The notes under the pieces are model-generated. The model did not search any database and was not told the origin of the DNA. It was given only the letters and a program-made list of their open reading frames with translations. Shown piece by piece: positions 41,591-52,981 of a DNA stretch of 64,000 bases. The position numbers and the translations under genes were made by a program. Source of the DNA: Monarcha castaneiventris obscurior (Eukaryota > Chordata > Aves > Passeriformes > Monarchidae); assembly GCA_026261815.1 (NCBI GenBank), contig JAMPIT010000511.1:434001-498000 (forward strand). The letters run 5' to 3'. Positions within the stretch are counted from its first letter, which is position 1. Every line of letters starts with the position of its first letter.

Positions 41591-43139
41591 CCAGCCCAGG
41601 AGGAAAACTGGGGTCTCCTAGGAGAAGAGCTGGAGATGGAAAGGCTGGCAGAAGGCAGCTGTAGAGCAGAGGGCGAGCTGGGTGATGCTGGAGGGGAGGC
41701 CGTGGGGCTGGGTGCACGAGCAGTGGCACTGCTGGCAGGGGAAAGGCCACGGAGCAGCCCCCAGCGCCAGCAAAGGGCTCTGCCAGGGAAATCCCGGCTC
41801 CTGCATCACCAGGAGCAGCTCCCGTGGCCTCGGGGCTCGCACTTAGCTCAGACTCAGGGATAGCTCTGCAGGAAAAGCCCTGATGTGCTTCAGCATCTCT
41901 GCCCCGGTGAGCTGCAGCTTCCCTTCCTCCCCTTGCAGGGCCTTGGCTGGCAGCTGCTCCCCAGCCCTCGCCCCAGAGGAGGAGGAGGAATTAACCACAG
42001 TGAGCAGTCGGGAGAGAAAAGGGGCCCTGAGCTCATCTGCACAGGAGATGGGCACAGCCCGGGCACAGAGCCCTCACCAGCCCTGCAGCAGGGCAGACCT
42101 GGAGCAGATTTCACACGGACACAAGTTCCCAAGTCCTTTCCTCATATATTCCCACCCATCAGTGGAGAGGAGGAAGGAAGTTGGGAGGATCAGCCCCGTG
42201 CTGAGGCAGCAGAGGGAATTTGGGCAGCTTCTCCCATTAACACCCTGCTCTTGCTGCCAGTGCTGTGGGAGGCTGTGCAGGGCACCGGGGTAGGACTGTG
42301 ATCCAGGTGCCAGGCTGAGCCCTCCCTGCAGCTCAGCATGAGGCTGCCCTGCCATGCCCCCTGTGTGAAGCCACCCGGGCTGTCCCTGCACCCTCCACCA
42401 GCATGGATGTGCCCAGCTCGGGCACTGCTGGCAGCACGAGCTGATCCAGTGCCACCAAAAGGTGCCCATTTCTCACTGTGGGGTGGAAAATACCAGAATC
42501 TAGAGGAGAACAGGCAGCCTGTGACCCCAGAGCCCCGGCTGTGCAGTCCTGCCAGACCTCCTGGTGACCCTCACCCATGGGCAAAGGTGCTGGGGACCTC
42601 ACAGAGACCTCACAGAGACCCTCACGTGGTCACTGCTGAGGGGAAAATCCTGCCTCTTTGGTCCAAAACAGAGCAAAGATGGGTTAAGTGGATTTGCCTG
42701 TAGACCAGTTCTGACCCAGACCCTCAAACTGGAGCATGGCAGGGCCCTGCTGTCCTTCTCCAGGGAAATGCTGCAGCATGGTTTGTCTTGGGGCTTTGCT
42801 GTTTCCTCCCCCAGGACACCCTCAGCCCCAAGCACCTCTGGCTCTGCTCTGCTCTGCACTGGCTGCCCGTGTCTCTGATCCCTCTTTTTGCAGCAGAGAT
42901 CTCACCCGTGATGGGCTCCCCGGGAGAGGAAGGCGCCCACAGGGTGAAGATGCAGAAGCCCCGGGCACAGGGATGCCCATGGTTGACATCTCCTGAAGTA
43001 CAGGCAAAGCTCAGGAGTCATTTCATTGCTGGAGCCTCTCCAGGTGCCTCTGACCAAGATCTCCCCACCTGGGTGAGGATTCTCTGGCTTTACACAAACC
43101 CAGCACAGGGACTTGTGCTGGGGTTATATAAAGAAACAC
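41591..43139. other. Unique sequence, no gene seen
   Basis: GC-rich with overlapping frames up to about 140 codons. No repeat or RNA gene. Confidence 0.4.
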
Positions 43140-43435
43140 AAGAAAGATGTTGAGTGTGTCCAGAGGAGGCCACGGAGCTGCTCCAGGGCTGGAGCCCCTC
43201 TGGAGCCAGGCTGGGAGAGCTGGGGGTGCTCAGCTGGAGAGGAGAAGGCTCCAGGGAGAGCTCCGAGCCCCTGGCAGGGCCTAAAGGGGCTCCAGGAGAG
43301 CTGCAGAGGGACTGGGGACAAGGGATTCAGGGCCAGGAGCCAGGGAATGGCTTCCCACTGCTAGAGGGCAGGGCTGGGTGGGATCTTGGGCAGGAATTGT
43401 TCCCTGGGAGGGAGGGGAGGCAGCCCTGCAGCCAG
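43140..43435 (+). mobile_element. CR1 LINE, passerine-type, missing its 3' end
   Basis: Plus-strand copy from GTGTCCAGAGGAGGCCACGG through CTCAGCTGGAGAGGAGAAGG, CCTGGCAGGGCCTAAAGGGG, GGCCAGGAGCCAGGGAATGG, CTGCTAGAGGGCAG (43358-43371, CTCF-like) and GGAATTGTTCCCTGGGAGGG. The last 170 or so bases of the family, including the tail, are absent. Confidence 0.93.
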
Positions 43436-43500
43436 CCCAGGTGCTGCTCCTGCCACAGACACAGCCTCTGCACCCCTTCCCAGGCTGCCTGCAGGAGAAG
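43436..43500. other. Unique sequence
   Basis: Short GC-rich spacer directly after the broken CR1 end. Confidence 0.35.
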
Positions 43501-43690
43501 CCGCTTCTGTGGATAAGTCCAAGCAAATAACGACACTTGGAAGGAGATGCTTTTCTTTTGGCAGCGAAAAGGTGCAGAACAAATATGTTTTTTAATAAAC
43601 ATTTTGACTGAAATTGAGCTTTCTCACCGCAGGAATTTGATTCTTGTCATAATTGCGCTTTTCAACGGGAAAAATAGGTGTTTGGTCAGG
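43501..43690. promoter_or_regulatory. AT-rich unique block
   Basis: CAAATAACGACACTTGG, AACAAATATGTTTTTTAATA, GAATTTGATTCTTGTC and GTCATAATTGCGC. No repeat family. AT-rich between GC-rich flanks. Confidence 0.28.
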
Positions 43691-44189
43691 TGGCTGGGAT
43701 GTCACTGAGCATCACACCCTGGGTAGCTGGGTCCTGCAGGGATGAGCAAAGGCTCGGGGCTGACAGCTCTGCCTGCCCAGCGTGGGCTGGCAAGGGGGAG
43801 GGCAGGGCATGGGCAGGGCATGGGTTTCCTGCCCGCTGGCCCCTCGTTTCCAGGGCTGAGGGTGGGAACACAGGTAGCCATGCCCCAGCCCTCTGGGATC
43901 TGTCTCCTGCATCCCTGCTCACCCCGAGGCACTGCCAGGGGACAGGCAGATATGCCAGGGGTGGCGTGGAGAGCAGGACCCTGCTGCCTGTGAGGGACAA
44001 TCCCTGTGCCTGGCCTCCACCTCTCACCTCCAGAGCTCCTGACATCAGTCCTGGAGCTCACTGGAGCTGGCTGAGCTGGGATGGTGCTGGGAAACCTGGA
44101 CTGCAAAAAGCCTGCAGAAGAGTAGGGGTTTTTTTGCAGCCTTCCAGCACCTGGAGGGAGCCAGCAAGAAACATGGAAAGAGAGAATTT
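43691..44189. other. Unique sequence, no gene seen
   Basis: GC-rich with overlapping frames. Nothing recognised. Confidence 0.4.
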
Positions 44190-44487
44190 AAAAGGGCCTG
44201 GAGGGACAGAACAAGGGGAAATGGCTTCGCATGGACAGAGGGCAGGGATAGATGGGATGCTGGGAAGGAATTCTTCCCTGTGGGGGTGCTGAGGCCCTGG
44301 CACAGGTGCCCAGAGAAGCTGTGGCTGCCCCTGGATTCCTGGAAGTGTCCAGGGCCAGGTTGGCCAGGGCTTGGAGCAGCCTGGGACAGTGGGAGGTGTC
44401 CCTGTCGTGGCAGGGGTAGCACTGGATGGGCTTTAAGGCCCTTTCCCATCCAAACCCTTCCATGACTCCATGATTCTATGACTGCCC
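44190..44487 (+). mobile_element. CR1 LINE, 3' fragment
   Basis: GGACAGAACAAGGGGAAATG, GGGATGCTGGGAAGGAATTC, CAGAGAAGCTGTGGCTGCCC, AGGTGTCCCTGTCGTGGCAG and a 3' tail containing CATGACTCCATGATTCTATG, the typical CR1 terminal microsatellite. Confidence 0.95.
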
Positions 44488-44869
44488 ACAGGCTGGCTAC
44501 CTGTTGCTGCTCTGCTGTGGGCATGGCTGTTGTTCCTCTCAGGGCTGTGCAGAATGAAGGCATCCAGCTCCCTCCTGCTTTGTGAGCTTTCCAGACTGGC
44601 TGCTGCCCCTCGGCTTGGCTTTCTCTCTCCATGCCAGTGCAGTTCTTCCCTTCCCCTTCCCCAGCCCGTGCAGGTGGCACCGAGACAGGACCCATGGTGC
44701 CCTGGGAGGGATGTTGGGAGTCTGCCCCAGTGTCCCCTGGTCCTGCAGAAGTCGGGCTCAGGATGCCCAGGCTGGCTGGGAGCTCGGAGGCCTGATGGTA
44801 ATAAATGAGTGAGGAGCACATCTGCACGCAGCGGAGACGCTCCCTGCCAAGGCGCTGCACTGCAGGACC
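44488..44869. other. Unique sequence, no gene seen
   Basis: Nothing recognised. Confidence 0.38.
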
Positions 44870-44945
44870 ACTCTCATCTGTCTCTCTTTAACAGGAACAA
44901 ATGGAAATGAGCGAATCAATTAACACAGCACATTAGCAAAATGTC
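44870..44945. promoter_or_regulatory. Short AT-rich block
   Basis: AACAAATGGAAATGAGCG, ATCAATTAACACAGC and ACATTAGCAAAATG in 75 bp of unique sequence. Confidence 0.22.
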
Positions 44946-45529
44946 AGAGCCTCCCCATCGCACTTAACCCTTCCCTCAGCATGGGCTGAGGCAGCAGCGG
45001 GGTCACCCCGGCCCAATCCCGGCTGCAGCCGGCACAGCCTCCCCCATCTGCCCGGGGAGCAGAGCCTGGGGCTGGGACCACAGCAGGGCCCCCTCCCTGG
45101 GGATGGCCTGGTGGTGGGAGCTGTGGGACACAGCTCAGCTCCTGCAGGCCCTCCTGGCTGTGGAGAGGAGCTGGGGGCAAGTTTCCTCTGGAGCAAGGAC
45201 ATGTCTGGGTGCCAGCTCCTTCATTTCCCCATCGTTGCCTGGAGAAACCCTGGTGAGGGCTTGATGTGGCCGACGTATTCCATGTGCAGAAGCCCTGTGG
45301 GTGGAGAAGGGTGGAGCTGGGCTGATCTAGGGCAACCAACCAGCCTCGGGCTGGGATTTCCTGCTGGGATGGATTTCACAGCTCTGACCCTCCGTGCCAC
45401 GGTGGGACATGGGATCACCGGCTCAGAGGATCTCTTGTCCCTGCACAGGAACCCTGGCACACGTGTGAGCAACAGGAGCATCGAGCCCTCTCCTCCTGTG
45501 TGCCAGTAAGTGCCACAGGCAACAGGAGA
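44946..45529. other. Unique sequence, no gene seen
   Basis: GC-rich. Nothing recognised. Confidence 0.38.
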
Positions 45530-45592
45530 GCTGTGCTAAGACATAATAAACCCTCATCAGCTAATTAATAATTAGAGACACTTGTGCCTGAA
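45530..45592. promoter_or_regulatory. Homeodomain-type inverted repeat
   Basis: CTAATTA (45561-45567), one base, then TAATTAG (45569-45575): two perfect, convergent TAATTA cores. It lies in a short AT-rich patch beginning GACATAATAAACC. Confidence 0.32.
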
Positions 45593-46924
45593 AGCCTGGC
45601 TCCAGTGGTGGGATGATGCACCTCAGCTCTCCTGCCAGGCACAAGCATCAGATGTCCAAACCATGCAGGAGCTCAGGGCTGATGTGGTCCCAGTCTGCAG
45701 GACAGGGAGCTCCCAGTTTCCCAGTCTGCAGGACAGAGAACTCCCAGTTTCCCAGTCTCAGCCACAATGGGCACAACACATCTTGCTTCTCTCAGCCCCT
45801 GTTTAGGAGCAAACCCCTGTGCCAGGGCCGGGGTGTCCACGGTCAGGGTCTCATTTCACCCAGGGCAGTCAGGGCATGGCCATGCGGCTGCAGTGCTCAA
45901 ACGGGGGGGAAGAGCAGCCACAAGTCCAAGCCATTCCCTCCTTCCTGTGGGATAGAGACAAGGCTCCAAAATCCCAAAGCGGGTTGAAATGAGGGCTCCT
46001 CTCATGATGGCCCTACAGAGCCCTGGCCTGCAAACCAGAGACCTGGCGGGTGAAGCTGCTCTTGGCATCTGCATTCACTCACTCGGCCCGTGAGCTTGAA
46101 AGTTCCTTAATGAAACTCGAGGGGTGTGGACACAGAAGCAAACTTGCAGCATAACCAAGGGAGGTGTTGTCAGCAGTGGCTGGTCCTTCAGTGGGTGTCT
46201 CTGAGCACATCCCCGGTGTCCCCTGTCTCCCCATGGAGGCACCGGTGCCCCACACACGGTGTGTGCACAGCCCCTGCACTGCCACGGCTCAACACCCACC
46301 TGTGCACGCACACAGGGTCTTGAGCAGTGCTGCTCCCTCTGAACAGAGATGGGAACTTCCCAAGAGCCACACAGAAACGCTGGGAAAAACGCTGTCAATG
46401 GCCTGAGGTGGGCATATGTGAAGGAGGAGAGAGCAGAGCTGTCAGTGGATAAGAGAGCTGTCACCTCACACACCCAGGAGTGCCAGCGATGCTCTGTGAG
46501 GGATGTGGCAATTTGGGGATGAGCCTCTGCATCCCAGGGTCTGCCTAACCTGGGCCTGCCCTGGGTCATCGAGGCAAAGATGTGATAAACTCCAAGAAGT
46601 CAACACGTGAATGCCTGAGAGACCTCCCCAGCTCCGCACCACCCATCTGTGTCACCGCTCCTGCCCAACCCAATGGCCAAGGGTCACACGTGAAGTCCTG
46701 ACACATCTCCCTCTCTCCCACGGACACAGGTGTGGGGCTGTCTGTAGCCAGGGCTGGATCAAGCCAGGTCCTTTCATCTTTATTTTCCCTGCTTTTGTTC
46801 TTGCTCCAGGGGTAACCACAGTGTTGGTCGTGTCCCATGGTGTTCACAGGGACCCTTTGAAATGCTCCCCAGGCCAAGGTGGATCCCTCCTGAGCAGAGC
46901 AATCCCACCAGCCAAATTCCTGCA
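45593..46924. other. Unique sequence with a 33-bp duplication
   Basis: CAGTCTGCAGGACAG followed by a CTCCCAGTTTCC segment occurs twice in tandem at about 45691-45756. No gene, RNA gene or repeat family was recognised. Confidence 0.45.
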
Positions 46925-47194
46925 TTGTGCTGTGGGGGGATTACCCACCTCAATGGCCTCTAATCCACTGCCATCGATTCCCACAGGAGCACCGGGCTGG
47001 AGCTCCCTGCCGCATACAAATCCCGCCGGCAGAATAGGGCCGGATTGTCAAGGCATCACCTCGATTACGGGACGCTGCCCTGATAGCTCGGGGGACTTTG
47101 TGTCCGAAGCCCCCCGGCCCCGCAGAGCAGGGTGTGAGAAGAGCGAGTGGAAACAATCGCTGCCATGAATTAATGATGTCCTGGGTGTCTGTGG
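46925..47194. promoter_or_regulatory. Mixed unique block
   Basis: GCCTCTAATCCACTGCC, CGCATACAAATCCCGCC, CACCTCGATTACGGG and CATGAATTAATGATGTCC. CRX/OTX-type TAATCC and homeodomain words are mixed with CpG. A weak regulatory candidate. Confidence 0.22.
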
Positions 47195-47640
47195 GCTCTC
47201 CCAGCTGGAGATCCCGAAGTGGGGTGGACGCGGCGTGGGAGGAGGTACCGAGCTCAGCGATGCTCCGGGACGGGGCCGTCCTGGGCCCGGTCCCTCCCCG
47301 TTCTGGGGTGCTCTGGAGAGACGGCGTGTGGCTCAGTGGGGGCATCTGTAATTTGTGCCCCGCTCGCCGCCCCAGCCCTGTCACGCTGCTCCGCAGGGGC
47401 TGTCAGGGCTCGGGGCCGCCGCGCATCAGCGCCGTGGTTAATGGGCATGGCAGGGGCCCGGCTGTGCTGACTGACGTGTCAGACATGCGAGCTGTGTGAG
47501 ACCTGGCAGCGCTGGCACCGAGCCGCGTGCCAGCCCCATCCCGGGCAGGAGCCGCTCCTCCTCCCCTGGAGCTGCGGGGCACTCGGGAGCGGCGGCAGTG
47601 AGGGGACCTGAGCGCTCCCTCGGCTCCCCTGTGCGTGCCC
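47195..47640. other. CpG-rich stretch, candidate CpG island
   Basis: GGGTGGACGCGGCGTGGGAG, CGGGGCCGCCGCGCATCAGC, GCACTCGGGAGCGGCGGCAG. The CpG density stands out from the flanks. No promoter element or exon was recognised. Confidence 0.42.
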
Positions 47641-48624
47641 CTGCTGCCCGCAGCACCCCTGAGCAGCGCTGGGCTCTCCAAAGAGCCCAGGGCAGCCAGG
47701 CTGAGACCAGGGCCGAGGCAGTGGCCACCGGACGAGCGCCTTGGCTCCAGCCCTGCCGGCCATCAAACACCCAGGCTGAGCAAACCCGGGCTCCAGGGCA
47801 GCCTGATTGAATCCACGGCAGCAGTGCAGAGTCTGAGCTCCTCTCCCCGTGAGCCGGAGTGTCCGGAGATGCCCACAGCCCTCTGTCACCTTTGCACAGG
47901 ATGACAAAACACAGCAGCCCTACAGATCCGTGTGTTCCCTGTGGCTGTGGCTGCAAAGCTGCAGGGCTGTCCCTGCCCGGAGCAGGGTCCTTGTCTGCCC
48001 CTTCTGCCTGTGCCTCACCCCCTCATGGCAAAACCCTCTCAGACACAGCAAGAAGGGGCAAACAAAGGCAACAGAGGGATGGGGCTGTGAGAATCAGTCC
48101 CACAGGTGTCTGTGATGGGCTGGCCGGTGGCTCCAGCTCATGTCCTGCTGATTTGGGGCAGCCAACCCTGCCCAGGGCCAGATCGAGCACTGCTGGGAAG
48201 AGTGACTCCTTGGCAAGAGGGACAGCACTGACTTCTCAGCCCAGTGTCACCTCAGGTGGAGTCCCAGCCCCAATCCACCAGGAGATGGGGGTTTGGGGAG
48301 ATGTGCTCTCCCTCCAGACTCTCTCTCCCAGCTTGGGAGCAGTGCTGGTGGTGCTGGCCCCACAGAGGTGTAGCTGTGGATGCAGCATGTCCCAGCTGGG
48401 CCACCACTGCTTGGAGCAGGGGCTCTGCTGGCTCGGCACGCTGGCTCCCCAGGCTGGCAGGGTGGCACTCTCCAGGAGCACCTCCAGGGCCGGCTGAGCC
48501 CCTCTCCCAGGGCAGGATGAGCCCACGTTCACCAGCTCCCCCACAAGCTGTGTCTGCTGCCTTTCATGGCTGACACACAACCCCATCCACTCGCACTAGA
48601 AATTTATGTAAATATGTACATATT
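47641..48624. other. Unique sequence, no gene seen
   Basis: Overlapping frames up to about 210 codons on the plus strand (47859-48497), without recognisable domains. Confidence 0.4.
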
Positions 48625-48642
48625 TCTCTCTCTCTCTCTCCT
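48625..48642. repeat. (TC)n microsatellite
   Basis: About eight to nine TC units, immediately after AAATATGTACATATTTC, itself a near-palindrome. Confidence 0.9.
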
Positions 48643-48879
48643 TCAGTTACAGTCTTGTTTGCCACTGTTCCAGTCCTCCGAGGGAGGGCTAAGGAGGGCA
48701 GTCCAGGCAGTCCCCGCATCCTGGGCAGCAGAGCTGGGGTTGGGCAGCTGCCTACAAAGCAGCCAGACCCCGTGGGTGTCCATCGAGGCACCCACCAGCT
48801 GTGCCAGGTCTGTCCCAACACCCAACCTCTGCAGCCTCACCCAGAGCAAAGACACAGATACAGCCCCACCGGGACCTGT
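48643..48879. other. Unique sequence
   Basis: Nothing recognised. Confidence 0.35.
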
Positions 48880-49335
48880 GCTCTGCAAGAGATTATGCAC
48901 AACCTTTCTATTTAAAAAAAAACCACATGGTGAGATTCTTATTTCCAAGCATGTTCACAATCCTTGACTAATCTGTTTCTCCATTCATATTTTTTATCTC
49001 TCCATCTCTCCATCTCGCTATCCTTCCCCCCTCTCTCCGGTGCCTCACCCCGGCTCTCTCCCGGAGCCTCCCCCACCCCGTTCGGCTGTAGGGAGCCATC
49101 TGTTTGTCTGTCTCTGCAGCCATCTGGGTGTCTGCCTACAGTGTTTGCTGTGTCTCCGAAGCATATACAGCCTGCATGTATAGGTCTAGCAAGGCAGTCT
49201 CTCTAAGCTGCGTTCTGTGGGCTTCATTAACATGCAAATTAGCGAGATCTGACTGGCTCACTTAGCTGCTGCTTCTCTTAGACAGCCGTGCAACAATGCA
49301 AATACTAATGAGGCTCTGGAAATGGCACTTGCTCC
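48880..49335. promoter_or_regulatory. Unique block with two octamers, candidate enhancer
   Basis: Two perfect POU octamers, ATGCAAAT at 49232-49239 and 49296-49303, lie 64 bp apart in the same orientation. The first sits in CATTAACATGCAAATTAGC, close to a SOX-OCT composite layout. AAGCATATACAGCCTGC and ATACTAATGAGGC add AT-rich words. The 5' part (48960-49030) is pyrimidine-rich. No repeat family. Confidence 0.38.
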
Positions 49336-49919
49336 ATAGCTAAGCAAGCCTGCACTCGGAGCAGGCACTGGCAATCCAGGCATGCCAGCCATCCGCACAC
49401 CTGCTGGAGGACTCAGGACAGAAGGGATGGGTGATGGATGGATGATTAGGGGCACCGATGCGGAAAAAGAGGCGAGAATTCCCGCTCTGATGGAGATGCC
49501 AGCACTCCCAGCCTCAGGATCCTTGGCTCCAAGATCTCTTTGTCCTCGTTGCCGCACGCCAGTGCTCTGGACCCCAGCCACCCCCGGGATCCCCCCTCTG
49601 TCCCAGCTGACCCGGATCCACGCCGGGCTGGGCTGTTCTCCCACGCCAGCGTGCTGGGATCGACCTTCAGCATCTCCTGGGCTTGGCAGCTCCAGGGTAC
49701 CTGGGCACACACGGTGCTCCCTGACAGGGCTGCTCTCCCCAGCCCCCAGAGCCACCTCCCAGCACAGAGAGGACAGAGGAACTGGGGGACACACCCTGCA
49801 CAGGGCTCGGGAGCTGCTCCTGCCTCCTGGGCCCTGGCTGAGAGCCGTGCCAGCCCCTGGGCTCTCCTGCTCTGCTCCCTGCAGGCACAGGAGTCCGGGT
49901 CGCCATGGAGGAAGTTTTC
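49336..49919. other. Unique sequence, no gene seen
   Basis: A plus frame of about 200 codons (49382-49993) and a minus frame of 254 codons (49258-50022) overlap across here. Neither shows a domain. Confidence 0.4.
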
Positions 49920-50100
49920 TGTTACTCTTCAGCTCCATCACCTCCTCTAATGATAATTCAACCATACACCTCCTTGTAAAACATCGGGGATGATCAAACG
50001 CTGTGCAGCGAGATGAAGGCACCTCATCTTAGGAACCCGGCTTCCGTATTCCTTTTTATCCTGGAGATAAAATAAAGAACCATTTGCTCTGGCTGCCGCT
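49920..50100. promoter_or_regulatory. AT-rich unique block
   Basis: CCTCTAATGATAATTCAACC, GTAAAACATCGGGG, GATGATCAAACGC and GGAGATAAAATAAAGAACC. No repeat family. Confidence 0.28.
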
Positions 50101-50261
50101 GCCATCTCCTGCCTCTCCTCACCCACGCTGCTCCCCACCCCCCTGGGAGGGAGCACCGCAGAGCCCCGGCTGCTGCTGCACCCCCGGCCCTTTTCATCTC
50201 CCCCGGCGCTGTCACAGGAGGAGCATGGAGCAGCTCCTGCAGGCTCAGTGGGGCCCGGGGG

Positions 50262-50495
50262 AGCACAGAATCAGAATTTCCTGAGCTGGAAGGGACCAAA
50301 AAGGATCATCCAGTCCAACTCCTAGACACCCCAACAATCCCAGCCTGGGCATCCCTGGCAGCGCTGCCCAAACGCTCCTGGAGCTCTGGCAGCCTCGGGG
50401 CCGTGCCCATTCCCTGGGGAGCCTGGGCAGTGCCCAGCACCCTCTGGGGGAAGAACCTTTCCCTGACCTCCAACCTAAATGTCCCCACCACAGTT
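50262..50495 (-). mobile_element. CR1 LINE, 3' fragment (second subfamily)
   Basis: TTCCTGAGCTGGAAGGGACC, GGATCATCCAGTCCAACTCC, AACGCTCCTGGAGCTCTGGC, TTCCCTGGGGAGCCTGGGCA and CCTTTCCCTGACCTCCAACC. Matches the 35.0- and 54.1-kb copies but ends sooner on the 5' side. Confidence 0.94.
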
Positions 50496-52981
50496 TCAGG
50501 GATGTCCCTGTCGCCCCTGTGACAAGGTGACTTTATTGTACAGGTTCCCATGGCTGCTTCCCAGTGCAAAGCCAGAGCAGGCACCACCCACATCCTGCCC
50601 TCCTCGGGACAGCACTCCACCCCCAGGCCCAGAGATGCTCACCACTGCGTTGGGTGCTGAGATGAGGGACAAAAACCAGCCTGGGCTGAGAGAGATGGGG
50701 GATTTAGGAGACGGTGCCAAAGCCAGGGCAGGCGCTCTGGGGCTGGGAGGTGAAGCACCCATGGAAAAGAGATGCTAAATGGGCAGGATGGCAAAGCACA
50801 GGCTGGAAGGGTGGCTTGGCCTGTCCAGAGAGCACCGCAGGGCGTGGAAAGAGCCACATTTCAGTGAAGGAGGGAGTGAGGTTCACTGGGGCTGGAGCTG
50901 GCCCAGCTCATCACAGGCTCAACAGCAGCCCAGGGCATTTTGGTGTCTCTGTGCTGTGGCTTCAATGGCTTTTTCCCCCTCCAGAAATGGCCTCACAAGA
51001 ATCCCCTCCGGGAAGGTCATCTCTGCCCCGCAGCCAGGTCTTTGAAGAAGGTGAAAATTGAAGCAGAGCCCAGGAGGCAGAATTTCCTCCTGGCTTGTAG
51101 ACAAGTGCCTGAGTTTAGGCAGCTCGTTTGTGGTGCAAGAGGCAGTCAGGAGCTGGTGCTCCCTTTGTGGGAATTCCTTTGGCCAGAGACGGGATCTTTG
51201 TGCTGAGCCACCTCTGCCAGTTCCTCTGCTCCCAGCTGTGCAGCACAGCTGGGCACAGCTGGGCACTGTCAGGTACCAGGGCTGTTCCCTGCTGGATGCC
51301 AGGGAGGCTGTGCCAATGCAAATGCCACACGGGCCCCTGGCTGCTCTCCTGCGACTTGGCATGACCAGCCCTGTGCAAATACGGTTTTTGGACAAGGGTC
51401 CATGTTCCCTGCTCAGGGAATTCCCCGGGACACTGGCTGCACACACAGCATGTGCCTGCGGATCCTGGCTGTGTGGGGAGCCCCATGGATGGGGAACTGG
51501 CCCTTTCAGATCCAGCCCCCTGTGTGAGGAATGTCCTGGATGGCTTCTCCTGGCAGGAGACTCCCACTGCCACAGGAATATGGATGGATGCAACAGGAGG
51601 GAGCCGTTCCCCTCCACCGCTTGTCTCTGCCAGGTCCCCAGCTGGGCAGTGTCCAGGGGTTCCACTGGTGCTTCCATGGAAGGGAGGGCTCCGTCTTCCA
51701 GCCCTGGACTCTGGAAACCCAGTGTTTCTACTCTGGGAAATAGCCCTGCTCTGTTGAGGAGATGTGGAGGGGAATCTGTGGCAGGATAAATGCCCCTGAT
51801 GAAATCCCTGTGCTCCAGGGACAGCACTGGAACAGCCCCCGGGCTTGGCTCTCTGTGCACCACCAGCCCCAGCTGCTCTCCAGCCTCTCCCCAGCACTGT
51901 GCTGGTCCCCTCAGCACGAGGGGCTGATGCCACGGAAGGAGCCTGCAGTGGGACGTGCCCCTCTGGAGAGCACAGGACAGTGACAAACACACCCCAGGTG
52001 GAACATTCCATCCTTGCTCCAAGCTTCAGGCTCCCATCCCAACCCCTGGTGCTCCGCTGCCCCTTGGCTTGGTTCTGCCACAGCCACAGCCCTGGTCTGG
52101 CCCGAGGCTGCAAAGATGTGTCCCAGGGCGCTGGGGATGTTGATGAAGGGATGGAAAGAGCTTTTATATTTGTTTCTCCCCAGAGCAGCTCATTACCCAT
52201 TTTTAAACTGACGCAAGGCCCGAATGTCCCCAAGCTGTGGCTGCATCTGGCTTCCAGTGAGCCCCTGGCTGGGCACGCACAGCTCCCTGTCCCCCCTGCC
52301 AAGCATGAGCTCTGCAGTCAGACCTGCAAGAAACCCAGGAGAGGCCCCTGACCACTGCAAAAGGCAGGAACCATCCTGAAAATGTCCTTTAGTGTGGCCA
52401 GAGGCCGGCCTTGGTGCTCCTGCCTTGCTCTTACCTTTCATTGCCCACGCTCTGCCTGGGACTGGTGACAGGACCTGGCCAGGACAGGTTCCCAGTGTGC
52501 CCAGCTGACTCCTCACCGTGTCCCATGAACCTTCCATGGTCCATGCACAGCTGCCATCTCCTCCCTTCCTGCGACTGCAAACACCCCACTGTCTGGCAGA
52601 GGGCACATCCTACAAAGGGCCACGGCATTTGGGGACGTTTGACAACACCAGTGTTGAGTGACGAAGGGTCAGTGCAACCCTATCGGGTTGGGAAGAGCCA
52701 AATCAAGGGCTTTGGGCTGGGAAAAAGCCAGGACAGGCCTTGTGGGTCAGGTGAGCAGGAGCCCCAAGGCCTGTTTGAGACATCTGTGATGCCCAGGCAG
52801 CAGAACAGAGGGTGAGGCTGGGATGAGCCACTCCAGGAGTGAGGACAGAGGAACTTCAAGGGGTGATTGAGGAGTCTGGTGCCAGCAGGGTCTGCTTTTG
52901 ACTTTTTTTTAGGGTTTAGGGCAGTGCCTGGCACATTGCATGGAGGGGAGAAGTCTTCCCCAGCAGAGGCAGCAATTCAGA
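50496..52981. other. Unique sequence, long overlapping frames, no gene seen
   Basis: The longest frame in the window (minus strand, 51115-52302, 395 codons) lies here, but a second minus frame (50919-52022, 367 codons) and a plus frame (51058-51789, 243 codons) cross the same DNA. None has a recognisable domain, signal or splice structure, so low stop density is the likelier cause. No repeats. Confidence 0.5.

Noticed and set aside
51115..52302. 395-codon minus-strand frame as a gene
   Set aside because: Two other long frames overlap it, the composition is biased, and there is no domain, signal peptide or splice pattern. Kept only as a low-interest finding.
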